From Actinomycetes bacterium (lineage in GTDB: Bacteria; Actinomycetota; Coriobacteriia; Anaerosomatales; Anaerosomataceae), in assembly GCA_021372825.1 (NCBI GenBank), contig JAJFTR010000001.1, forward strand, positions 20,592 to 84,591: a stretch of DNA of 64,000 nucleotides. Reading direction: 5' to 3'. The translations under genes and the position numbers were made by a program. Positions 17,377 through 25,581 of the stretch are shown here, one piece after another; positions within the stretch are counted from its first letter, which is position 1, and each line of letters begins with the position of its first letter. The notes beneath the pieces were generated by a model. That model was not told the origin of the DNA. It worked only from the letters and a program-made list of their open reading frames with translations, and did not search any database.

Positions 17377-17448
17377 GCGGGCGACGGGTCTCGAACCCGC
17401 GACCTAGAGCTTGGGAAGCTCTCGCTCTACCAACTGAGCTACGCCCGC
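17377..17448 (-). tRNA. tRNA-Gly (anticodon CCC)
   Basis: A 72-base cloverleaf on the minus strand: acceptor GCGGGCG/CGCCCGC, D arm GCTC...GAGC, anticodon stem AGAGC/GCTCT with loop TTCCCAA (anticodon CCC, reading GGG), and T arm GCGGG-TTCGAGA-CCCGT (the last pair of this stem is a G-T wobble). CCA is not encoded. A candidate promoter, TTGCCG (17481-17486) and TACAAT (17458-17463) with a 17-base spacer, lies directly upstream. Confidence 0.96.
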
Positions 17449-17457
17449 GTGACGCGT

Positions 17458-17486
17458 ATTGTATGTCAGCTCCTGGTGAGCGGCAA
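17458..17486 (-). promoter_or_regulatory. Candidate promoter of tRNA-Gly
   Basis: TTGCCG and TACAAT on the minus strand are 17 bases apart; the -10 ends ten bases before the tRNA. The -35 sits just outside the stop of the upstream lipoprotein gene. Confidence 0.55.
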
Positions 17487-17487
17487 A

Positions 17488-18081
17488 TCACCCCTTGCGT
17501 ACACGCGGCGCTATTTCACCTCGCTGGCCCCAAACGCGATTGGCGGCGAAAAGCGCACCCGCCAGGAGCGCCAGCGCCACGGCCAGCACGGCCTTCCCCG
17601 GCTTGATGGGGTCTGCCGCACGGTGCCCCGGCTGCACGACCTCAAGGGCTGTCGCGTGGATGTCCATGTCCCCGCCATGCTCCGGACATGCCGCGTGGAA
17701 CTCACCCGTGACGGTCACGACATCGCCCTCGTGCTTGTAGTCACCGAAGGTCGTGATCTTGCCCGCCTCACCTGCTGGAAGCCACACCGGCATGCCCGCG
17801 TTGTACCCGCCGAGCTGCGCTCCCTCCTCGACGTTCTTGAGGTAGTACGCATCGTCGTTGAGGTGGACCCATGCGTTCTCTCCGCGCACCATCACTTCGC
17901 CGATGGCTTCGCCCGTGAAAGTGACCGTCGAGCCGTCGTACTTCTTCGGCTCTTCGACGAGGCCGCTGCTCGAGGGCGTGTTCGGACTGGGCTCGGGTGT
18001 CCCCTGAGCCCGGCATCCGGCTGCCATCACGAGAGCGCCGCCGAGCACGAACGCTACCACGAGCCGCAGCCAGTGTCGCAT
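17488..18081 (-). CDS. Predicted lipoprotein with OB-fold-like domain and C-terminal membrane helix
   Basis: 197 residues. A signal peptide ends in a lipobox-like MAAGC (Cys23). The middle (about 40-150) has alternating beta-strand pattern, with GSTVTFTGEAIGEVM, NAWVHLNDD and GDVVTVTGEFHAACPEHGGD, resembling nucleic-acid/OB-fold-like lipoprotein domains. A hydrophobic helix (AVLAVALALLAGALFAA) lies near the C-terminus. It begins one base after the trkH stop, so it is probably co-expressed with potassium uptake, but no function is recognised. Confidence 0.7.
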   Translation of the reverse strand: MRHWLRLVVAFVLGGALVMAAGCRAQGTPEPSPNTPSSSGLVEEPKKYDGSTVTFTGEAIGEVMVRGENAWVHLNDDAYYLKNVEEGAQLGGYNAGMPVWLPAGEAGKITTFGDYKHEGDVVTVTGEFHAACPEHGGDMDIHATALEVVQPGHRAADPIKPGKAVLAVALALLAGALFAANRVWGQRGEIAPRVRKG

Positions 18082-18082
18082 A

Positions 18083-19585
18083 CTACTTCCCCCTCACGAT
18101 CGAGACGGCATAGCCCGCGAGCGCGAAGACCGACATGAACTCTAGGCGTCCCAACCACATCGCCACGATGTAGAGGACCTTCATCACCGCCGGCATTCCG
18201 GGGGAGGTGACGCCGCACGACAAGCCGGTGTTCGACGCCGCGGACACGCCTTCGAAGGCTGCCTGAAGGAAGTCGTAGCCATAAAGCGTACCCACGATAG
18301 CCGTGAGCGCATACAGCACCAGATACGCGATCGTGATGGTCATCGCGGAACGCACGAGCCCGTCTTCCAGATACACGTCGTGCACGTGGTGATACTTCGC
18401 CCGCACCACCGCCGACTCAGGTGAGATGGCCTTGCGTATGTCCTGCATGAAGGCCTTGAAGATCACCCCCATGCGTATGCCTTTGATACCGCCGGCTGTC
18501 GAACACGCCGATGCCCCTATGGCCATCGCGATCGTCGTAGCCATGACGCCGACCGGACCCCACTGTGTGACGAACGCCCGCGAGTAGATGGTCGAGAAGC
18601 CGGTGGTGGTGTGACCGGACGCAAGCTGGTAGAACGCCTTCCGGAACAGCGTCATCGCATCCGGGTAGACGCCCGCTTTGGCAAGCCCGAACGTAGCGAT
18701 GAGCACGGTAAGGGTGAGCGTGATGGAGAACGAGACGGTCTCGACGTTGCGCAGGATCTCCTTGCGCTTGCCCGTCCACACCGCCCAGTGCAGCGCGAAG
18801 TTGAACGAGCCAGCAATGAAGATGACTACACTTATCACCTCGTAGGTGAGCGAGTGATACCACATCGTGTTGTACGACTGCGGAGCGAACCCGCCTGTCG
18901 ACCAGGCACCCATGAACACCCAGAGGCCATGAAGGAACGCCCGCACGGGCTCTTGCCCAAGCGCCATACCCGTGATGAAGAGCGCCAGCGTGCCCACGCC
19001 GAGCCATGCGAGCGAGACCAGCCATATCGCGCGAGCGGTCTGTACGACGTTGGGAAGGAGCCGCTCGTCCTTGCCCTCACCCACGTACACCTTGTAGGCG
19101 CCAGCGGTCCCTTTGAACAGGAACGTGAGGGCGATGACCACTATCCCCTGACCACCGGCATACGTCAGCAGGTGCCGCCACATGTTCAGGCCGTAACTCA
19201 CATGATCGAGGTCTTGAAGAAGGTACAGCCCTGTGGTCGTGTACCCGCTCATGACGTCGAACATCGCATCGAGGTAGGTGCCCTCGTGGCCCGAGAGCCA
19301 GTGGGGGAGAGCGCCCAGAACGGTGGCCATGCCCCACGAACCCGATGCCACGACAAGACCGTGACTCCAGCTGAGGTCCTTCTCGGTGCGGCAGAGAAGC
19401 TGCGTGCCGAACCCGAAGATGAGGCACGCGGCGATCGAGATGACGAAGTCGACCACGGTGTCCCACTCGCCTAAGACGATCGAGGTGATCATCGGGACCA
19501 CCATGAGCAGCCCCACACCGGTGATGACCTTGCCCGTGTACTTGCCGATGACGAGGTGGTCTTCTTTACGAGGACGGACGATCAT
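18083..19585 (-). CDS. trkH: Trk-type potassium transport membrane subunit TrkH
   Basis: 500 residues with four repeated pore units. Selectivity-filter glycines are seen in MSGYTTTG, GAWSTGGFA, SGHTTTGFS and ASNTGLSCG. TrkH imports K+ and is gated by the cytosolic RCK-domain proteins encoded immediately upstream (two TrkA-like genes). The start overlaps the small membrane-protein gene by four bases. It is the fourth gene of a five-gene operon. Confidence 0.95.
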   Translation of the reverse strand: MIVRPRKEDHLVIGKYTGKVITGVGLLMVVPMITSIVLGEWDTVVDFVISIAACLIFGFGTQLLCRTEKDLSWSHGLVVASGSWGMATVLGALPHWLSGHEGTYLDAMFDVMSGYTTTGLYLLQDLDHVSYGLNMWRHLLTYAGGQGIVVIALTFLFKGTAGAYKVYVGEGKDERLLPNVVQTARAIWLVSLAWLGVGTLALFITGMALGQEPVRAFLHGLWVFMGAWSTGGFAPQSYNTMWYHSLTYEVISVVIFIAGSFNFALHWAVWTGKRKEILRNVETVSFSITLTLTVLIATFGLAKAGVYPDAMTLFRKAFYQLASGHTTTGFSTIYSRAFVTQWGPVGVMATTIAMAIGASACSTAGGIKGIRMGVIFKAFMQDIRKAISPESAVVRAKYHHVHDVYLEDGLVRSAMTITIAYLVLYALTAIVGTLYGYDFLQAAFEGVSAASNTGLSCGVTSPGMPAVMKVLYIVAMWLGRLEFMSVFALAGYAVSIVRGK

Positions 19586-19731
19586 CGGTAGATCACCTGT
19601 GCGATCACCGCGAGCAAGAACGCGACAAGCGTGAGGCCAAGGATGAATCCTGTCTCGGTGAGGATGCCGCCGATGTAATCAGGCCAGCGCTTGATGTGGG
19701 TGATGCCGTTCTCACCCCGACGTCTGGACAT
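19582..19731 (-). CDS. Small single-span membrane protein in the trk operon
   Basis: 49 residues. A basic cytoplasmic start (MSRRRGENGITHIKRWPDY) is followed by one hydrophobic helix, LGLTLVAFLLAVIAQVIY. It lies between trkA-like and trkH genes, starting one base past the upstream stop and overlapping trkH by four bases. No family is recognised. The position recalls KdpF, a small accessory subunit of another K+ transporter, but that analogy is inference. Confidence 0.65.
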   Translation of the reverse strand: MSRRRGENGITHIKRWPDYIGGILTETGFILGLTLVAFLLAVIAQVIYR

Positions 19732-19732
19732 C

Positions 19733-20401
19733 TCAGTCGCTCCCCGTGAGGGCCTTCTTGAGCGTGCTCTCGTGTTCCACACGGGTGAACGCGATCACGA
19801 CATCCCCTGCATCGAGCTCGGTGTCGCCATGCACGGTGATCACTTCATCTCCCCGAATGAGCGCGACGAGGATGCAGTCTACCGGCAGGTTGAGTTGAGC
19901 TACCTGCTTGCCGCAGACGACACACCGGTCGGTAGGCAACTCGACCTCCACGATCGCCATCTTGCCCTTGCGCAGGCTTGTGAGGGTGCGGATATCGCCG
20001 ATCGTGGTTTCCTCTTCGATCATGCGGGAGATGATTGTGGTCGAGGAGATGGCCTCGATACCGAGAGCATTGAAGATGCGCTCGTTCTTGGGGTTGTTCA
20101 CGCGAGAGACGGCGCGCGGGACACCGAACGCGATCTTCGCGAGTTGGCAAGAGACGAGGTTGTCGTCATCGTCACCCGTCGCGGCCACGAACACGTCCGC
20201 GCGCCCCACGCCCGCGTCCTCCTGGTAGGCGACGTCGCATCCGTCACCCTGGATGATGAGTGGGTTGGAGGGGAGCTCCGCGGCCAGCTTATCCACGACT
20301 TCCGCCCTCTTCTCGATAAGGGCAACCGCGTGGCCGCGGTCGAGAAGTTGACGGGCGAGATATGACGCGACCTTTCCGCCACCATTGATCACGACGTACA
20401 T
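19733..20401 (-). CDS. trkA: TrkA-family potassium regulatory protein (second copy)
   Basis: 222 residues. RCK_N Rossmann domain with VINGGGKVASYLARQL (3-18) and IIQGDGCD, then an RCK_C domain (about 140-215) ending GDVVIAFTRVEHE. The glycine motif is GGGKVA rather than the canonical GxGxxG-A. Such proteins bind NAD(H)/ATP and gate TrkH from the cytosol. It follows the first TrkA gene by two bases, so the two may form a hetero-assembly. Confidence 0.92.
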   Translation of the reverse strand: MYVVINGGGKVASYLARQLLDRGHAVALIEKRAEVVDKLAAELPSNPLIIQGDGCDVAYQEDAGVGRADVFVAATGDDDDNLVSCQLAKIAFGVPRAVSRVNNPKNERIFNALGIEAISSTTIISRMIEEETTIGDIRTLTSLRKGKMAIVEVELPTDRCVVCGKQVAQLNLPVDCILVALIRGDEVITVHGDTELDAGDVVIAFTRVEHESTLKKALTGSD

Positions 20402-20403
20402 GG

Positions 20404-21045
20404 CTACTCCTCCATGTAACGCTCGACGCGGACGAACATCTCATCCTTTACAGCCGCGACTACCACGTCTCCCGCGTGCAGAAGTGTGTCCTCGCCAGGC
20501 ACGAAGCTAGTGGATCCGCGTGTCACGGTGACGATACGGAAGGCGTGATCGATCTCGATGTCGTGGACCTTACGGCCCTCGACGGCGTCCGCACACTTGA
20601 ACTCGATGATCTCGACGTCCCCGACCGTGTGGACATGATGGCCATGTCCCGATTTGATCTTCTCAAGCAGGGATTCAGCCACCAGAGTCGTGCCACAGAC
20701 GTAGTCGACTCCCAGCTGCTGATATGTGCGTTCACGTACGGGGTTGTAGAGGCGGGCAACCGCGTGACGCACCCCGAAGAGCCTACGCGCGACCTCGGCC
20801 GCCATAAGATTCGTGTTGTCCAAGTCCGTCACGGCAGCGAAGGCGTCCGCCTCCCGGATGCCCGCCTCCTCGAGGACCTCTTCGTCGAACCCCAAGCCCC
20901 GGATCGTCACGCCATTGAAGGTGCTCCCCAGCCTCCTGAAGGCACCCTCGTCACGATCGATCACGGTGACGTTGTGGCCCTCGACAGAGAGCATGGTCGC
21001 CAGCTGTGAGCCCACGCGCCCGCACCCTACGACGATGATGTTCAC
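20404..21045 (-). CDS. trkA: TrkA-family potassium regulatory protein (first copy)
   Basis: 213 residues from GTG at 21045. RCK_N domain with IIVVGCGRVGSQLATML and the acidic end of strand 2 (VIDRDEGAF), followed by RCK_C ending LLHAGDVVVAAVKDE. An in-frame ATG lies 30 codons upstream, but the family sequence begins at the GTG and the region before it holds a promoter. First gene of the operon trkA-trkA-small protein-trkH-lipoprotein. Confidence 0.92.
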   Translation of the reverse strand: MNIIVVGCGRVGSQLATMLSVEGHNVTVIDRDEGAFRRLGSTFNGVTIRGLGFDEEVLEEAGIREADAFAAVTDLDNTNLMAAEVARRLFGVRHAVARLYNPVRERTYQQLGVDYVCGTTLVAESLLEKIKSGHGHHVHTVGDVEIIEFKCADAVEGRKVHDIEIDHAFRIVTVTRGSTSFVPGEDTLLHAGDVVVAAVKDEMFVRVERYMEE

Positions 21046-21106
21046 CGCAGGAAACCCCCAGTCCACGGGCCCATTATCGGACCCCGCCGCAGAACAACAT
21101 CTGTGC

Positions 21107-21135
21107 ACACTAGGCGTGCCCGATAGAGGCGTCAA
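21107..21135 (-). promoter_or_regulatory. Candidate promoter of the trk operon
   Basis: TTGACG (21130-21135) and TAGTGT (21107-21112) on the minus strand are 17 bases apart, about 60 bases upstream of the first trkA start. Confidence 0.6.
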
Positions 21136-21170
21136 TACCCTTTGTTGAGAAGTACGGGCCCGCCGTACGG

Positions 21171-21215
21171 AGAAGCGCTACGGGTACCGTCCAGGACGAC
21201 GCCCGTAGCGCTTCT
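21171..21215 (-). terminator. Long hairpin between the zinc-ribbon gene and trk operon
   Basis: AGAAGCGCTACGGG (21171-21184) and CCCGTAGCGCTTCT (21202-21215) are a perfect 14-base inverted repeat with a 17-base loop. It lies 25 bases after the zinc-ribbon stop and upstream of the trk promoter, so it most likely terminates the zinc-ribbon transcript. There is no long T-run. Confidence 0.65.
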
Positions 21216-21240
21216 TACCGAGGATCCGAATCGCCTGAAA

Positions 21241-21387
21241 CTACTTGCCGATCTTGAATATCTTCGTCCCACATACGGGGCAGACGCCCTGGGTCGCCGG
21301 ACGGCCGTTCTTCATCGTGATCTCTTGTGCGTCCTTGATCTCACGCTTGGCCTTGCACTTGACACAGTACCCTTCCTTCGCAGCCAC
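21241..21387 (-). CDS. DUF5679-type zinc-ribbon protein
   Basis: 48 residues from GTG at 21387, eight bases after AGGAGG. CVKC near the N-terminus and CPVC near the C-terminus give a four-Cys zinc ribbon, ending GTKIFKIGK. This matches the small DUF5679 family, related to zinc fingers in topoisomerase C-termini. Function unknown. It has its own promoter and terminator and is therefore monocistronic. Confidence 0.85.
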   Translation of the reverse strand: MAAKEGYCVKCKAKREIKDAQEITMKNGRPATQGVCPVCGTKIFKIGK

Positions 21388-21476
21388 AGCCGCACCTCCT
21401 CGTATGGTGGATACCAGTGCTTCCGGCGCCCCTTGACCGGTCGCTGACCCCCTCAGTGGGAGTGTCCTCCAGGGCA

Positions 21477-21505
21477 AGTTTACACATATTCACGCCATTG
21501 TGAAT
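21477..21505 (-). promoter_or_regulatory. Candidate promoter and dyad of the zinc-ribbon gene
   Basis: TTCACA (21499-21504) and TAAACT (21477-21482) on the minus strand are 16 bases apart. ATTCAC-gccatt-GTGAAT (21488-21505) is a perfect 6-6-6 inverted repeat over the -35, suggesting control. Confidence 0.45.
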
Positions 21506-21506
21506 C

Positions 21507-22169
21507 TCAATCATCACAGCGTGGCGCCTGGAGAGCCCTTAACCTGCGCCCCACGACGATGAAGCCAGCACAGCCCAGCGCAACGAGCACGCCGAGAAGC
21601 ACGGCGGCTCCGATCCAGAACTTCACCGGGAATATGCGAATGATGAGCGCGTCCGCAGGGAACATCCACGTGCCCGCAGAGAAGAACAGCGAGTGAAAGG
21701 CCGCGAAGAACGCATCGAAGTCCAGGGCCCCCGCCACGGCAGTCAGCATCAACACGGCGAGCAGCACATAACCTGCCTCAATGAATCCGCGCGCAAGCGC
21801 ACGCTGAGCGTTATGGGCGACGGCGTGCGCGATGAGCACGCACAGACCCACCAGAGCAGCGAGTGTGATCCATCGCGCTGCGATCACCACGTCCCGTACG
21901 TCGCGGAGGTGAGCGACGGCGGCGGCGTCGAATGCAGGTCTTCCTTCGATCTCGGCGGGAAGTGCCCCGCCTGCGTGCGTCACGAAAGAACGGACCTGCT
22001 CGGCCACGCTCAGCGTCTGGGCGGGAGATAGGCCGCTGAGTTCATAGGCGCCCGAAGCCGGCACCATGACCGCGGTGAACCACGGCATCAACAGTATCGC
22101 CACCGACACTCCGACTATCACGACCGCCGTCGAGATCGCCACCAGCGTCGAACGCAGCCCGCCGCTCAT
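21507..22169 (-). CDS. DUF1461/TIGR01906 integral membrane protein
   Basis: 220 residues with four to five membrane segments. The conserved family stretch FHSLFFSAGTWMFPADALI followed by RIFPVKFW is present before the last helix. Function of the family is unknown. Its start overlaps the stop of the diguanylate cyclase gene by four bases (ATGA), so the two are translationally coupled. Confidence 0.88.
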   Translation of the reverse strand: MSGGLRSTLVAISTAVVIVGVSVAILLMPWFTAVMVPASGAYELSGLSPAQTLSVAEQVRSFVTHAGGALPAEIEGRPAFDAAAVAHLRDVRDVVIAARWITLAALVGLCVLIAHAVAHNAQRALARGFIEAGYVLLAVLMLTAVAGALDFDAFFAAFHSLFFSAGTWMFPADALIIRIFPVKFWIGAAVLLGVLVALGCAGFIVVGRRLRALQAPRCDD

Positions 22170-23410
22170 AGCACGCTGTCTTCACCCTGAGCGAGAGCCT
22201 CGGAGCCCTCGACGCGGTTCCCACCCGCTGATGCGGCACGCTCGAGCGCGTCATCGGCCGCATCCAGCAGCGTGTCGGCGCTGTCTCCATCATCGGGGAA
22301 GACCGCAACGCCCACACTCACGGTAACGCTCAGTCCGTGAACGACGAGCCGCTCCACGCGGCTGCGGTACTCCTCGGCCAAGGCTCGCGTGCGCTCACGT
22401 ACCGGTATGGCGTCCTCCTCCGGCCCTGCAACTTCAGGAACGACGACCGCGAATTCTTCACCGCCGATACGGCACACCACGTCCACCGGATACACCCCAG
22501 GGACCGAGCCCTTCTCGGTGACGTCGCGAAGGATCTCGCCGAGTCTCGCGAGCACCTCGTCCCCGATGTCGATGCCGAAGGTCCGGTTGAACTCACCGAA
22601 CCGGTCCACGTCCACGATCACGACGCCAAGCCCCCGGCCATCGCGGCTCGCGCGCTCGACTTCAGTGGAAAGCACGCGATGGAAGTACTGACGGTTGAAC
22701 AAACCTGTGAGTTCGTCGGTGAACACGCTTCCGCGCAGCTCGTTCTCACGCTGGTGGATGGTCTGCATCATGAGGATGCCGATGAGAGCCGCGCCCGCGT
22801 ACATGGTGACCTCCCACAGGTACCGGACCATGGTGTAGGTGCCGTTCTCCTGTAGCTCGTTGGAGACGAAGGGCAGAGCCACGTGGGGGATCCATCCCAG
22901 ATAGACGGCGAGAAGCACGAGCCCGTACAACACCCCAGCCACTCCCGTGAGCAGCCACACCTGGCTGCGCTTCGGCAAGATGAACGCGCCTTCCAAGATG
23001 AACAAGATGTACATGGAGGAGAACCACGAGTACACCCCGCCGCTGTAATACACCAGGACCGTCGCGACGATCATGTCGAAGATGAGCTGGGCCTGGTTGA
23101 GGTAGGCGATGTTGCCGACCTTGCGATATGTCGCCTGGTAGACCACGTTGTACCCGAGCACGAAGACCAGTGCGAGCGCGGGGATGAACATGTTCGCGCA
23201 GAACTGATCGAAAGGTACCGCGCTTGCATAGATGGTCGCTCCCGCTACCGAGAAGACCGCCAGAGCAGCGACGATCGCCCATCGGACACGGATGACGAGC
23301 CCCACCCGCTCGATGTTCGCACGCAGCGCCTCGATGTCATACTGCGTGGGCTGCTCGCGCCACGACACGACGGCCGTGCGAGCGAGCGCCTTCGCGATCT
23401 TGTTCTGCAC
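22166..23410 (-). CDS. Membrane-bound diguanylate cyclase (GGDEF domain)
   Basis: 414 residues from GTG at 23410, five bases after GGGAGG. The N-terminal half has about five to six membrane helices; the C-terminal GGDEF domain has the active-site signature GGEEF (RIGGEEFAVVVPE) and DELTGLFNRQYF, and should make cyclic di-GMP from two GTP. The inhibitory I-site (RxxD five residues before GGEEF) is replaced by YPVD, so product inhibition through that site is probably lost. No EAL domain is attached. Coupled to the DUF1461 gene downstream. Confidence 0.92.
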   Translation of the reverse strand: MQNKIAKALARTAVVSWREQPTQYDIEALRANIERVGLVIRVRWAIVAALAVFSVAGATIYASAVPFDQFCANMFIPALALVFVLGYNVVYQATYRKVGNIAYLNQAQLIFDMIVATVLVYYSGGVYSWFSSMYILFILEGAFILPKRSQVWLLTGVAGVLYGLVLLAVYLGWIPHVALPFVSNELQENGTYTMVRYLWEVTMYAGAALIGILMMQTIHQRENELRGSVFTDELTGLFNRQYFHRVLSTEVERASRDGRGLGVVIVDVDRFGEFNRTFGIDIGDEVLARLGEILRDVTEKGSVPGVYPVDVVCRIGGEEFAVVVPEVAGPEEDAIPVRERTRALAEEYRSRVERLVVHGLSVTVSVGVAVFPDDGDSADTLLDAADDALERAASAGGNRVEGSEALAQGEDSVL

Positions 23411-23484
23411 ACGTGCCTCCCGACACATCGCCACCGCTCGTGTCAGACGCCCGAGGACAACGAGTGTAACACTCGTTCAGCCGA

Positions 23485-25191
23485 TCACAGGTCGCGGATG
23501 ACCTTTGCGACGAAATCGGCCGCGAGCTCCAGGCTCTCCTCGGAAACCACTTCGACGGTGTCTTCGTACGTGTGTTGATAGGGCACTCGGCCGTTGATAT
23601 CGAACGCGGTGAATGTGAGGGCCTTGAACCTCCGCGCAAGCGCGAAACCTGCATCCGTCATCGTCTTCGTGTTCTCCGCTGGACGCACGGGCAGGTCCTC
23701 ATCACGTGCCACGCGCCGCGCAGAGGAAGCCAGCCGGCGATCCGAATGATACCGCCGCACGATGCCTTCGGAGGTCGTCCAGCCGAGCTTCCCGACCCCG
23801 ACGCTGTCAAGGTTGATGATGAGGGCGTGTCGCGCTTCCTCTTCGTACTGGGAGAGGAACGCTCGCATCCCCCAACACCCGGATTCCTTGGCGCCGGTCG
23901 CTACGAACCAGATCTCTTTTTCGACAAGCGCGCGATCGACCGACGATGTCACGCGGCGACGGATCCTCGCGGCCTCTTGCGCCGCGAAGTCGGGCTCCTC
24001 GAACGGATCCGCGCCCCCGGCGCTTCCGCCTTTGAACCCGAAATCGTCCTCCTCCTCGCCAAAATCGTCCCAGCTCCCTATCCTGCGACCCTCCCTGCGA
24101 GCATCGAAGCCCTTGCCGAGGCCGAGCCAATCACTGACGCCACGGCGCTCCTCCCGTCGACCCCGGTGCTCTTCGGATGGCTCAGGAGCGAGTTCGTCGT
24201 CGAAGGACGCCTGCCCGAAGGACGGCTCTTCATCCTCCTCGTCCGCCCACAGCGCCTTTGTCCGGATCTCGCTGCCCGTGCGGTCTGATGCGCGAGGGAA
24301 GTCATCGTCCCACTCCACATCGTCGAACGTACCGATCGAACGCCGCTGCGGTTCGTCGATGTCCGCGACCACGGGCGTGTAAGTGAGCAACGCATCCTCG
24401 ATCACCACGTCCGCCTCGCGTGCCACATCAGGTGTGCGCCGCACGGGGCCCGACGAGCCGAGACGCAGCGTGTCCGGCTCCGGGACCACGCGTTGTATGA
24501 TGCCGAGAAGAGCCGCCACGCCCGAAGCGTTGTCGTTCGCACCGTCAGTGGCATGCGCAAGCAGCTGTTGGTGCACACTCACCACGAACGGTAACAACAG
24601 ATATGCCGCTGGCACGAGTGTGGCGTACCAGGTGTACGGACTCCATCCGGAGGCAAAGGGCATCCGGCCGAGGAGTATGAGGACGGGCACGAGAGCGGCC
24701 GCGAGCCGCGTCACGAACAGGCTGGCCGCTCGACGCTTCACCATGCTTGGCCGGTACATCAGCGACGCCTTCGCAGAATCGTAGTGCGCGACCACGATCA
24801 CGCGCTTCAGCCGCTCACCCCGCCGCGCCTTGGGCACATGACGGGCGATGATGTTCTGACTCGGCCCCTTGGGAAGCAGTCGGGACAGACCCCACCTGCC
24901 CGCCAGATCGAAGTGCATCACGACCGCGACCAGCGTCGCCACCGCGAAGGCCGGCCACAGAAACGCGCTCCACCGGCTCGCGACCGCCGCAACGATCGTG
25001 AGAAGGTGATACACGACGAACGCGGCGGCGTCATCACGAGCGGCGTCGAAGTCCTGGCGCTCCACATCCAGTCCGCGATCGCGCATCACGCCTTCGATGT
25101 AGTCGGCAGCGCGAGCTTCCGCGTCGGTGGTCGCCGGACGGGGTCCTATCACGTCCGCCAGTTGTCTGAGATGTTCCGCGAGCTCGGCCAT
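23485..25191 (-). CDS. M28-family metallopeptidase with membrane helices and long acidic insert
   Basis: 568 residues from ATG at 25191, after AGGAGG. M28 zinc-ligand pattern is complete: AHYDS (His136), GANDNASG (Asp220), TGAKESG (Glu436), NLDSVG (Asp462) and YQHTYEDT (His540). Hydrophobic segments lie near 58-95 and 160-205. Between the second and third ligands (about 240-415) is a highly acidic, low-complexity insert rich in Asp, Glu, Ser and Gly, not expected in M28 enzymes. Aminopeptidase activity is likely, and membrane location is inferred. It is followed by the diguanylate cyclase gene. Confidence 0.85.
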   Translation of the reverse strand: MAELAEHLRQLADVIGPRPATTDAEARAADYIEGVMRDRGLDVERQDFDAARDDAAAFVVYHLLTIVAAVASRWSAFLWPAFAVATLVAVVMHFDLAGRWGLSRLLPKGPSQNIIARHVPKARRGERLKRVIVVAHYDSAKASLMYRPSMVKRRAASLFVTRLAAALVPVLILLGRMPFASGWSPYTWYATLVPAAYLLLPFVVSVHQQLLAHATDGANDNASGVAALLGIIQRVVPEPDTLRLGSSGPVRRTPDVAREADVVIEDALLTYTPVVADIDEPQRRSIGTFDDVEWDDDFPRASDRTGSEIRTKALWADEEDEEPSFGQASFDDELAPEPSEEHRGRREERRGVSDWLGLGKGFDARREGRRIGSWDDFGEEEDDFGFKGGSAGGADPFEEPDFAAQEAARIRRRVTSSVDRALVEKEIWFVATGAKESGCWGMRAFLSQYEEEARHALIINLDSVGVGKLGWTTSEGIVRRYHSDRRLASSARRVARDEDLPVRPAENTKTMTDAGFALARRFKALTFTAFDINGRVPYQHTYEDTVEVVSEESLELAADFVAKVIRDL

Positions 25192-25254
25192 CGAGCCTCC
25201 TGGGTCACGTCTCGCCTTCTTCCGGCTCGCGACCATGATACCCCGAAGAGCCGT

Positions 25255-25578
25255 TCACGCGTGACAGCGACCGCACTCCCGGATGCGGAAGCGTGAGTGC
25301 TCCGCCTGCACGACCGCGTCATCGCTGTGACAGACGCATCCCGGCACCGGGACCACGAACACGGGCTCCAGGGCAGGAGCCCGGTTCGCGGTCACTCTCT
25401 CATCGTAAGCCGCCTTCATCGCCGAAGTCCGGACCCACATGCCCCCGAACGCGTAGAGGAACGCGCCCAGCGTTATGAGGGCAGCCGCCACCCATGACAC
25501 GAGCCGCACTCCACGCCGAATCCTTAAGCGCGTTCGACCGGCGGGGAGGTTGACTGTGGTGTCTGTGCGCTGGTCCAT
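25255..25578 (-). CDS. Small membrane-anchored protein with c-type heme motifs
   Basis: 107 residues. One membrane helix (about 25-48) is followed by an exported tail with PGCVCHSDD and a terminal RECGRCHA. CGRCH is a canonical CxxCH heme c site; CVCH is a shorter CxCH variant. It begins three bases after the hcp stop, so it is very probably co-translated with hcp. It may be an electron carrier tied to NO/hydroxylamine metabolism, or a zinc-binding protein if no heme is attached. No named family is recognised. Confidence 0.7.
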   Translation of the reverse strand: MDQRTDTTVNLPAGRTRLRIRRGVRLVSWVAAALITLGAFLYAFGGMWVRTSAMKAAYDERVTANRAPALEPVFVVPVPGCVCHSDDAVVQAEHSRFRIRECGRCHA

Positions 25579-25581
25579 GGG

